NCBI GenBank assembly: GCA_013365325.1
Contig: JABVXV010000001.1
Span: forward strand, 372,001 to 436,000
Direction: 5' to 3'
DNA from: Dipetalonema caudispina
Lineage: Eukaryota > Nematoda > Chromadorea > Rhabditida > Onchocercidae
Length of the DNA: 64,000 nucleotides
Notes under the pieces: generated by a model
The model's database searches: none
Told to the model about the DNA's origin: nothing
The model's input: the letters and a program-made list of their open reading frames with translations, nothing else
Program-made: the position numbers and the translations under genes
Part shown: positions 51,209 through 61,500 of the stretch, piece after piece
How the letters are laid out: every line of letters starts with the position of its first letter
Position numbering within the stretch: the first letter of the stretch is position 1

Positions 51209-52980
51209 TTATAAATTAAGACTGCTGTATATTGGGCAGGGACAATACTTAGCTCGAGGTCCAGGTAGTCCAGGCTTACCTTGCTGAAATTTTTCACTTC
51301 TTAAAAATAGTAAGAAATGTGATGGAAAGAAGTAAGAATTTCACGAAACCTTCAGAGGTTTATTTAGCTTGAACTTTTACAGCGACAGACCAAACAAACT
51401 TTCTGTCTTTTTCATCTTACACAGAAAAACTTACTTTTCCTGGAAAACCTGATGTACCAACTTCTCCGGGTAAACCATCTGGTCCAGGAGGTCCAACTTC
51501 ACCTCTAAAGCCAGGTAAACCATTTTTCCCATGCTCTCCCTGTTTTCCAGGTTCTCCGCGTCTACCAACCGTACCTTGATCACCAGGTATCGGAATGAAT
51601 CTTATATTGTCTCTTCCCGGTGGGCCGTTTAATCCCGGTTGACCTTGACGACCTGAAAATTTCACTCATAATTTTTCATTTCTTGAGATTTACTCTTTCT
51701 ACATTATTTTTTGAATTATGAGGTTTACCTGGTTCTCCGACATCACCAGGTAGACCTGGTGGTCCTTGTATTCCATCTTTACCTTGTTCTCCATTAGCCC
51801 CAGGTTTTCCTGGAGAGCCGACTTCACCTGGCTCTCCGTCTGGACCTCGTGGTCCTCTCGGTCCAGCTGGGCACCGAACACAGCCTGATTCCGACAAATT
51901 TAGAACTTCGATAATACCAGCGACACCTGGTGATCCCGGTACGCCTGGTTCACCCGGTTCTACAATAGGATTGATAAATATTGCATAAAATTAATAGAAC
52001 TGGTATATATTTATATATATATAACAGTTCAGATTAATACAGAGAGAAAGATTCCTGCCTCGCAACAAAGCAAAGTCGACCTCCTGGTTCTCCTTTTTCG
52101 CCTTGTGGGCCTTGTTCACCGCGTGGACAGTCCTCAGAGCTCTGACAGCATTCTGAAATTCCAGTACGAAATTATAAAAAACTAATTCTGTTTTTGTGAC
52201 CAGCCAGTTCAGCCGACATGATTGAAATCCCTTGTCTAGTCTTGATTGTTTCTAAATAACAGATGCACTGTTTTAGAAATTACGATTTTACCACATTGTT
52301 GAGGAAAATACGATCTTTTTGTTCTCCGGCTACGTCGCAGAAAGAATTGATGAATTAGTTGGGTTTTGCCACTTCTTAATGTCTTCTTCGCCCGCAATTG
52401 CACCATCCCATTCCATGCGTTCTCGTTAATGACCTTTAACTTCGACAACATTTACTTATCATCTGCATATATCCGAGTCTTCATTTTTCATAGCTCTTAA
52501 ATTTTTTTAATTTAGGGAAATTCCATTGATGGTATTCAAAATGTTGATTGGATTAAAGTACTGTTTGGCACACATTATGCGCAACAAAATTTTTAGTTCT
52601 GCATAACTTTTCCGCTAAATATGGGAACTTCATGAAAGTATGGGCTATCAATTCAAAACTTCAGCCTAAAACTAAAGGAATTTCTTTGCGCTTAAAGTGG
52701 CCTTGCATATAATAACATTGTTCTGACTGATTTATTTTTGTAACGACGTCAATATTATTTATGATTTGCCGGTACTTTGACAATAATCTTTGTAATCATA
52801 AAAAAATTTCAAAAAAAGTACAGAATGGCATTGAACTACCTTAATTTCTTGCGTGTCGCTCATAATTTCATCGTACAATGAATTCAAATCATTGATCAGA
52901 TGGGTCACAGCAATAACACATGTCAATATAACTATTATAGAAATGGTACTTGCTATACTGACATTTGTGACAAGTCCCAT
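51209..52980 (-). CDS. Nematode cuticle collagen
   Basis: Reading on the minus strand, exons are 52980-52840, 52433-52292, 52152-52081, 51959-51729, 51652-51435 and 51283-51209 (TAA), 292 residues, typical for the family. Residues 1-47 are the cuticle-collagen N-terminal domain with a membrane/signal segment ([17 protein letters not shown]). A dibasic stretch at 80-87 (RRSRRTKR) matches the subtilisin-type cleavage site of these proteins. Cysteine clusters ([19 protein letters not shown]) flank Gly-X-Y blocks; these knobs make disulphides between chains. Gly-X-Y register is unbroken across the junction at 52081/51959, which supports a weak donor (GTCGAC). The second exon's acceptor (TTAAAG) is also weak, so its start may be off by a few codons. 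The protein is secreted by the epidermis into the cuticle. I cannot assign a specific col, dpy or rol orthologue. Confidence 0.9.
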
Positions 52981-53019
52981 ATTCCAGTTGAACGGCTATA
53001 CTTGTTGTAATATGATTCA

Positions 53020-53026
53020 CTGGAAA
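53020..53026 (-). other. Candidate trans-splice acceptor of the collagen mRNA
   Basis: On the minus strand TTATTTCCAG lies 39 bases before the collagen ATG at 52980, with no start codon between. This is a typical spacing for spliced-leader addition. Confidence 0.45.
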
Positions 53027-56018
53027 TAAGATTTTGGAATTATTCGAAGACTTTCAGTATAATCCTTTTTATGGCTTATATTTAGGTATTACTTATAACA
53101 CGTAATAAACATACGTATGTCGTATATATCTGGAAAGAGATATTTCAACTATTCCATGAAGAAATTTCGTAAGATTTCTACGCTGTACTTGGAAATAAGC
53201 TAAAGCTCACTTCAAAAATTTAGAGCTTCAAAATATTTTCAAGGTTGGAATTCAAAAATTTGTAGCCATAAATACGAAGGAAAAACAATTTGCTCATTTT
53301 AATTCGGGAAAGGTAAAATATGACTGAGAAAGGAGCTTTAAAATTATTTCAACAATTGCATTCTTCAGGAAGAAGCGATGCAGCTGTACATGAAGCCGCC
53401 AACCAATAATGACTTTAACAGGATAAAGAGTGAATCAATGAAATTTTTTTGCGGGAATAAAAAAAAATTTAGAATTTAATGCCATTCCCCGATATGATCA
53501 TAGGAGGACAAATGACAGCTGAATAACTTGTTTTTGCATGATAGTATCACGCGTTGTTTTCTTTATCATTTTCTATTCTCTTAAAATAGGCCTTAGGAGA
53601 TGCTGGATCAATAGAGGGAAATTTTCTTGAATCATCCTTATATCAATCAGTTTGTGAAAATGACCATACATAACTATGAATGAACTTCGAATACACCTCA
53701 TACCAACAGTTAATGCCTAAATTTTTATGATTTATTTCATTCGATGAACAGAATTAACATCTTCCCATTGAGATGCCGCGTTTGGAATCCTTTTAGACCG
53801 GTTGTAAGATAATGTTCGTTTGATTTGGTACTTACCCGAGGAAGTCAATAACTGCATGTAGTAAATATAAAAAAAAAGTCCCACTAAACTTAATTTTTCC
53901 CTTCTTTTCAGGTAATTTTATGGGAGTGTATAGATCTTCCTAAGAAATGCTAAACTTTTTTCTTTGAGACCTATGCGCAATGACATCATCGATTAATTAT
54001 TATGTCAAGATTTATGTATGACTGTAATTTGGCAAGATGAATGGGATAAATTTTCAACATTGTCATTTAAAACGCTATGTCCTCTCTACCAACCTTCTCA
54101 TGACGAAATTCGTCATGAAGAAATAAGAAACTTCCTACGAGCTCTATGATATCAAATAACTTGGCATAACATATTTGGAAAATATCAGTTTTCATCGCGC
54201 ATAAATTTTTAAATTTCTTCATTGCCCTAAGCGAAATACTTTTTGATTAGTTTAAGAAGTTAAAGATTGATAGTAAATTAAAGATTAAGATTTAAGTTTA
54301 AAAATAAAAAATGCATTTTAAAAAAAGGAAGAGATCGTTACTAAGTAAACTGTTCTCTTTTGAGTGGTAAAACTTTAATCATACTCACTGCGCATGATAA
54401 TGAATTTGTATAATTCTGCAATTATGTTAATCTTAAGAATGCTAACCTAATATTTTATCTCAAATTAAAATAAAGTAGATTTCTCTGAAGAGATGAAAGC
54501 TGTATACGACACATTTGCCATAGGCAGCTACAGATGACCATTTCCGTTGTCCTGCAATTCTTCTGACCATTCAAAAACAGCTAGGATATATAAAAGCTAA
54601 GTAATTGAATTAAAATTTCTTGGATGCATAATTGTGATTTGTGTGTACAAATGATATAATATTAATATTTTAGTGTTGTTTTAATCTTTTTCATGTCAAA
54701 CAAAGTTCATTATTTCCCGATGCAAATCTACAAATATGATATGATCAGGTCAGTTGTTGTTTATATAAAAATACTTCCGCAAAACTACAGTTGGATACTA
54801 ATTAAAACAATTTGTAGGAGTTCGATATTCAACTAAGCTAAGATGTGTTGTATAGTTCGAATTGTTGCTGAAACAGATCGCAAATGAACAGTAATTTTTT
54901 AGAAAAGAAGTACTTCAGTTGTTGCAGAGTAAATTTGGCGTAATTTCGAGAATTCACAGAGGAAAATCTGAGGACTGCTCAAGTAACTAAATCTGTACAA
55001 AAAATTCAGTCTGTTATAGTCATTGTAATGTTAATAAATAACAGTTTAGAACTTTTCAAGTGAAAAGAAATCATCCATCTAGACGTCTCTTTGCTCAGAT
55101 CCTAAGAGATCAAACTTATGTCCCTACTCTCACACTTCTTCCTTTCTCATATGCAAATGTAGCACTCATATCTGAAGGAAAATTTCGATACTATTGTAGT
55201 GAATGGAATTATTGTCAACTCAGGCATGCGACATCCTCTTTTTAAATGACTGAAATATGCTGGACCATTTATCCTCTCCTATTTCATTAGCTACAACAGT
55301 AAAGTAAATGACATCTTTCTCTTGGTTCGAATCTTCTAATTGTTTTTCTTTTTTTTTTTAGCAGAAAAATTTGTAGGGCTGAACAAGAAATCTCTTCCGC
55401 TGATCACGGTATTTTTCCTAGGATAACGGAAAAGCTAAAAGATTTCATGGGAATTAGTAGATCTAAGACAAATGTGGATCATAATTCAGGCATATCAGCA
55501 TATAATAGATATAGTAATGTATAGTTCTATTAATTCAAAAGGAAGAAATTTTCATTTCAAGAATACCATAAGTAATCATTGGCTACCTGAAATTCCAAAG
55601 ATCTTGATGTTTTGGTTTATGAAATTAGCATGATGAGATTAAAATTCGATGAATGCCTCGAGAAAGTGTGCTTATATGCTGCGCTATTATCTTTTCGTCC
55701 GATCGCTTCCCTCAGTTACAGTCGGGCAATAACTAAATCGCTCGATTTTGCTGTAAAATTTCTGCTATTTTTTGTCATTAAAAATCTCTAACCGATAGTT
55801 CCATTGTTTTGAATTGGATTGTTAAATCAGATTTTGTTTAATAGAATAAAGTTTTCAATAGTCATCTAAAATAAAAAATCGTTAAACCAATTTTTTTATA
55901 TTTTTGCTTTCATTTTCACCCATCAACTGTTGCCTAAATTTACAACTCAAATTTAGTTCGAAGAAGTAATTTTTCAAATTTAGTCGTTTTTCCAAATATC
56001 CGTGGATACATCAAATTA
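53027..56018. other. 3 kb divergent intergenic region between collagen and innexin
   Basis: AT-rich DNA containing the promoters of two divergently transcribed genes. A 61-codon frame at 55060-55245 has no splice support. I see no further gene and could not identify a specific regulatory motif. Confidence 0.5.
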
Positions 56019-56027
56019 ATTTCCTAG
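56019..56027 (+). other. Candidate trans-splice acceptor of the innexin mRNA
   Basis: AATTTCCTAG ends 11 bases before the innexin ATG at 56039. The short AUG-free leader fits spliced-leader addition. Confidence 0.5.
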
Positions 56028-56038
56028 GTCTCGAGAAT

Positions 56039-59000
56039 ATGATTCGAAATTTCGGTGAGTTTTGTTTATTCCTGACTAACCCGTAATTAAATTAATTTCC
56101 GATTTTATTAGTGTAATTCCAAATTCACTGTTTATTTATCAATCCAGTTGGTATTTAACAGGAAACCTACCAAGTATTCCTAATTCAATTTTTGATATCT
56201 AAGCTGAAAATATTCTACAACTTTCAATAGAACTCCTCACTAAAACATACCATTCGAAATTACTGAAGGAATATGTTAATTTGAGATAAATATCTGCGAA
56301 GTTTGAAGCCGAAATACGATGACGATGTAGTGGACAGATGTAACTACTTGGTCACTAATATTATGCTCTTAATTTGTGCAATAACTATTGCTGCGAAACA
56401 GTATGTTGGAGAACCGTTACAATGTTGGGTACCGGCTGAATTTCAGGTCCTGAAAATCTGAACTCTTTTTTAGCTTAGACATGAGCTAATAAATCTAAAT
56501 TGCTACTCTCGATTTGATCATAATATGAAAAAACGAAACTTGCACAACGCCTTCCGATAACAATTCCATTTGGCCTAATAAATATGTTCATTTTCAGAAG
56601 GATAGAATTAAGTAATTTAGGAGAATCTGAGCCCTTTGTTTAACATTTATCACCTGGGAACTGTATTTTATTGCAATTATATTCAGAAGACATGTAGCCT
56701 AGAAATTTTTCATCATATCAATTTAATTCATGGGAAAGATTGATCGAATTCTCAATGTCTCAATTGGATTTACTAGATCGAGATCAATAACTTCGCTCAT
56801 TATCTATTTGATGGTCAGACAATAATTCCTTTTTAGGATAGCTGGGAGCAATATATCGAGAATTTTTGCTTCGTTGAGAATACTTACTTTGTGCCATTCT
56901 CAGATGACATTCCCATGGTAATGTATATTCAGTTTACTAACAGAATTTTTTGCATTTCAAAATTAAACTAATATTACAGAATTTACTCAATGATCGATCG
57001 CGGTTTATGACACCAACTGTATCATCTGAACTTGTCTCTAACATATGTCCAGGTCTTTTGTCTATCATTTCAGGATGCTATTGAACGTGATCAACATCAA
57101 ATACAATATTATCAGTGGATACCGTTTATTCTCATCTTACAGGCCTTGCTATTCCTTGTTCCTCGGACTATCTGGACAATGTTCAACTGGCGGACAGGTG
57201 CACACATTTTCCTATTTCGTGCGAATCGACTCTCTCCAATTTTCCCGTTGAAAATGATTAATATATCAACTTTCTAGACAACAACGATCACTTATATTTG
57301 CAGGATTAAATATGCAAGCGATTGTTGATGCAGCGATTCTGACAACAAAAGTGGGCAAAAAACGACATTTGAAAGAAGTAAAATCTTTGTTTTTTACAAA
57401 ATTATTCATTGTGCAAATTCAAGCTTCCATTCATTTAATTCATCAGTTGTAGAGGACGAAAAATGGAGAAGATTCATTTGCACAAGCGCAGCAAATTACT
57501 TATGTGATGGATTTTAACCAAAGGAAAAATCAATATGCAAAATTGATGAGTAAGGATACTTTCACATACGAGTAAATATGGAATAGGAATAGGGAGAGCG
57601 ATGAATATAAACTCCATTACGGAGAACTCTTTACGTCTTCGAAAGATAGCAGGTGAAGGGAAAGAAATGGAAATTAAGAATGAGATGAATTTTAGATGAC
57701 AGGTTGAAAAGTCAAAAATAAGATCTGATAGTATGATCTGCACAGGTAATGAATAAATGGAGAAGAGAAAATGATATATGAGAATTTATAGCGATGTCGT
57801 AATGACAACTATGATCATACACAGTCATTTTTAATTAGTAAAGGGTAGAATGTTTCATGTTTAATTAATTGATGTAAGCCACACTAAGAAGCTTATCAGA
57901 ACATTACTCGCATATTTTATAAAGTAATTGGACATTATCCAATTAACATGGCTGATCCGTTATGATATCCTTTCTTGAAAAAATTGAGGAAGAGGAAGGT
58001 CTGAAGAAAGATTGTATGCTAGGAGTATTAATAAATGCCATGCCATCTTGTCCTAAAATAGCAAGCGATAGATATAGTAAATGGGATCAATACAGTGAGA
58101 CTGTGTCTTTTATTAAATGAATTATCTGAATTAAAATCATAATTACGATCTATCCTTGAAGAAAAAATTTGAAAAAATATTGCAGTTGTTGCCAATATAA
58201 TTGAATTAGGTATAATAATTATAGAAGTTTGATACTAACATTTGCTGATCAAATGCATAAGAGAATGCTAGGTAATTTATTGATTTTTTGATAAGTTACT
58301 GTTACTAAATCATACTTTGATCTCGATCTTGCTGAATTACAATACCATAGCATAGTATTGTAATTCAGCAGAAACGGGTTCTAAGAATAGTAACAGATAC
58401 ATTAACGGTAAAAAGATTCTAGAAAACTTTTTGGTTTCTTCTGTTTCACTCTTGGAAATTCCCAAAAAAAAAACTTTTTTTTGACCAAAAAAATGAAATG
58501 AATTTTCGAAAAATTAATAAAAAAACTTTGATTTTTAGTGTCACTTCGACAAATTTATGTTACCGCATTATATTTATTTTGCAAATGTTTGAACGTGCTG
58601 AATATCGTTGTGCAACTTTATTTGTTGAATCGTTTCCTCGGTATGCAATATCAATTGTGGGGCTTTGGAGTATTCAACGATCTGATTCATGGTAAAGAGT
58701 GGTCCGTAAGTGGGAATTTCCCGAGGGTTTGTTATACATTTGAAATTCAAGAGTGTTGATTTATTACACAGTGGAGATTGAAGTAAATTTATGAAATCTT
58801 TAAATTGTTCAAATTTTGCTCGAAATTGATAATATAGAGCAAGTTTCGGAAAATTTAATACAATCTAAATGTTTTATGTCTTATATTGTGATAGTTGGTT
58901 TTAAAAAAACTGATTATCTTAATTAGCCAAAATGTTACACCTATTTGAGGTTACCTTTTGTGATGTGATAATCCGCGAGATTGGCAATACGAATCGGAAA

Positions 59001-60975
59001 ACTGTCCAATGTGTTCTAATGATAAATATGTTCAATGAGAAAATATTTCTTGCCCTCTGGTTTTGGCTAATGGCTTTAGGATTTTTAACAACTATTAATT
59101 TAGCCTACTGGATAGTGATAACTTTTGTCCCCAGTTATTCAAGAAACTTCGTATCTTCTTATTTAGTGAGCTTTTCTTGATCTGTTCTTATTTTTATTGA
59201 TCGAGATGAATAATAGAAAACAGAAGTTAGTTGCCTGGTACAATCCTTAATATTTCTCTATTTCGGCCCAGTGTTGAAAACATGTTTAAGTTGCATCGAC
59301 TAGATTGAGAGAGTGGTGATCGAAATCAGTTCCGGATGAAATTTAAATTCTAATTAGGTTCACTTTTTTGATAGACATAACCGTAAAGAGTGATCAACAA
59401 GATACTTTCAGACTTTTCACAACATTGAACCAGCAGAAGAGGAACTTGATTATTTCCTACGCTATTCAACCGGAAAGGTTTACATTTTGATGTTTATTTG
59501 GTCATTTCCATTTGAATAATCCCATCTTCTTGAAAGGAATTTCTACCACAATGATTAAAAAGTTTCCACTGATAACCTACAACTAACAAGTGAGGATACT
59601 GTTATCACCTAATCAGTGTTAACAGCATGTTACATTAACAGCTTATATGGCCCATGATTTTAGAGGGCCTTGGATTGGATATGGAAGACTTCAATTTCCC
59701 GGCGGAAAGATTCTTCAAGCGTTTGTTTTCTTAATAAGTTCTCATTGTGTTACTTAAATATTCCTATTAGAAGAGAAAGTTTAAGTGAAATTTCAGGATA
59801 CAATCACAGTGCTGCATTTGGTCAGCGATAATGCTGGCGAAATGGTCGCAGCTGATCTGTTTGCAGCGTTGTGGTGTATTTATCAAGAACGCAAGAATGC
59901 AAACAAATCCAAACTTGATTCCTTAGTAAGTTCCTATCAATTTTTATCATAAATTACTGCACTTTGAGCAAAAGTATTAACTTGTATTTCCTAATAAATT
60001 AAATGTTGCCAACAATTTTTTAATTGTGCAGAAGAATCTCAGATATGCTGAAGTATAAGGAATTTACTTTTTTTTTTTTTGGAAAAGCAAAAGTAAATTA
60101 AACTAGACGTATCAGATTGGTTTATTTGACTTATTTATAACTATTGCAACTTAAAAGGCGGACTTCAACATTTAAAATATTATATCAAATACAAGCTGAT
60201 CTGGAAATTTAAATTTAATATAGAGTTGGAATTATGAAATCTTGATAGAGATTTCAGAAACTAAGCATTTTGTGAACTCATTCAGATAAATTTGTTTGTA
60301 TTTGATATGATATTTAATATGACAAATTTATTGATACTTAAACGAAAAATAAGTTTTTCGAGATGCAATTATTTTTGGAAGCTATGTTTGAGTCATACAA
60401 ATTGCGCTAAATGATACTTTGTGGAGTGTTTTGAGTAGAGCAGAAAAATAATCGATGATTATTGCAGCTTTCTTCAGAATATTCAAAATTTTCTGTGCTG
60501 TCATATAAATTTTTAAAAGGCTTCTACTTTTGAAAAACTTTTCTTTTTTTTTTTTGTAATGAGATTATGTCGTACTTCTAAGATAGTTATCATTGATTTA
60601 GGGAACATTTTCAACTATTCCGATGATAAAAATTGATCCTTAATCGAGGAAATATTTTAAGTTTGTACAAGCTACTGTACACTTTTCACAAAAACGCAGA
60701 CTGCACTTTCAGCTAAGTTTAGGTACTGATGTAACTATTTCATTCCATTAATAACATACATTTTCATTATTTCACCCTTCTACTGCCAGTTAATATGGCC
60801 AAAAGTTAATGAGGTTACAGCTTAATTAAACGCTGTTATTAAGCTTTATCTATCGACATGTTCAATGTTTCAAAATCGTGCTTCATTATGAATGATTATT
60901 GTATGTAACGATTGAACTAAACCATTTGAACTTTGTCTTTTCAAATAAATATTTCTTTTGCAGGTGCAAAAATAA
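56039..60975 (+). CDS. Innexin gap-junction protein
   Basis: Exons: 56039-56054, 56286-56446, 56837-56917, 57074-57197, 57304-57377, 57453-57549, 58539-58726, 58950-59165, 59412-59477, 59797-59925 and 60964-60975 (TAA), 387 residues. Innexins form gap junctions and hemichannels in the plasma membrane. Visible hallmarks: an N terminus with SLKPKYDDDVVDR, TM1, a first extracellular loop with two Cys (QCWVPAEF, ENFCFVENTYF), the innexin signature YYQW in YYQWIPF at the start of TM2, TM3 (VTALYLFCKCLNVLNIV), a second loop with two Cys (SGNFPRVTFCD, TVQCVLMINMFNEK) and TM4 (LALWFWLMALGFL). Exon 1 codes only five residues and the last exon only three plus the stop; both are inferred. Two acceptors are TTTGAG rather than TTTCAG. 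Reading through the last donor instead would end the protein in VSSYQFLS. The paralogue number cannot be assigned. Confidence 0.9.
58330..58370. other. Perfect 16-base-pair inverted repeat in an innexin intron
   Basis: Arm 58330-58345 (TGCTGAATTACAATAC) is exactly complementary to arm 58355-58370, with a 9-base loop. It lies in the intron between the exons ending at 57549 and starting at 58539. It could be a mobile-element remnant or a structured intronic element; no target-site duplication is evident. Confidence 0.85.
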
Positions 60976-61038
60976 AGCAATACCGCATTGCTGTTACTAT
61001 CAGAGCAATTGAATGTTAACAATCAATCATGTTTGATC

Positions 61039-61044
61039 AATAAA
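61039..61044 (+). terminator. Candidate poly(A) signal AATAAA of the innexin gene
   Basis: AATAAA occurs 64 bases after the innexin stop, a normal distance. Its presence next to the proposed 12-base terminal exon supports a gene end here rather than at the read-through stop near 59950. Further AATAAA copies follow within 80 bases. Confidence 0.55.
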
Positions 61045-61175
61045 AGTACTATTATCGATATGAGCAAATAATTGTAAAATAAATATTCATCACTTATATG
61101 ACTGTACTTCAAATCCAAATAAAGTTGAAATATTTATTACAGAGCTTTTCCTGTCAAAATTATTTCAAATTTGTC

Positions 61176-61196
61176 CATTCCGCATTCCGCATTCCG
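61176..61196. repeat. Three tandem copies of CATTCCG
   Basis: Three exact head-to-tail copies of a 7-base unit, followed by a partial copy. Confidence 0.9.
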
Positions 61197-61428
61197 CATA
61201 GCAAAAGAAGTAAAATGTATTTTATGAATGAATAAAACATAGCAAGAGCCCTGAGAAAGTATGTGATGGCGCTTGAAATGTGACACAAAAAGTATGAAAC
61301 GAAATGGTGGACAACTGAGATTCTCATTTATTACTCTCTCCCCATTACCTACCTGGAAAGTATACTTTCACCTAATAATAAACAACAAATTTAAAAATAT
61401 TGTATCAATTCCACTCTGATATCAATTG

Positions 61429-61480
<52 letters not shown>

Positions 61481-61500
61481 GAGAAAGAGAGAGAAAAGGA
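61429..61500. repeat. Compound (CT)n(GT)n(GA)n microsatellite
   Basis: Eight CT units, nine GT units, then about eight GA units followed by a GA-rich tail. The CT and GA blocks are reverse complements, so the array can fold with the GT block as a loop. Confidence 0.9.

Noticed and set aside
55316..55345. GGTTCGAATCT resembling a tRNA B box
   Set aside because: No A box, acceptor stem or anticodon arm can be folded around it.
56980..57052. Possible extra innexin exon between AATTTACTC and CCAG
   Set aside because: It has an acceptor and a donor, but inclusion would break the reading frame, and the direct join IPM-DAIERD matches innexin family structure.
58706..58711. Perfect GTAAGT donor inside the innexin TM3 exon
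   Set aside because: Using it would delete the conserved SGNFPR segment before VTFCD, so the later GTTTGT donor at 58727 is preferred.
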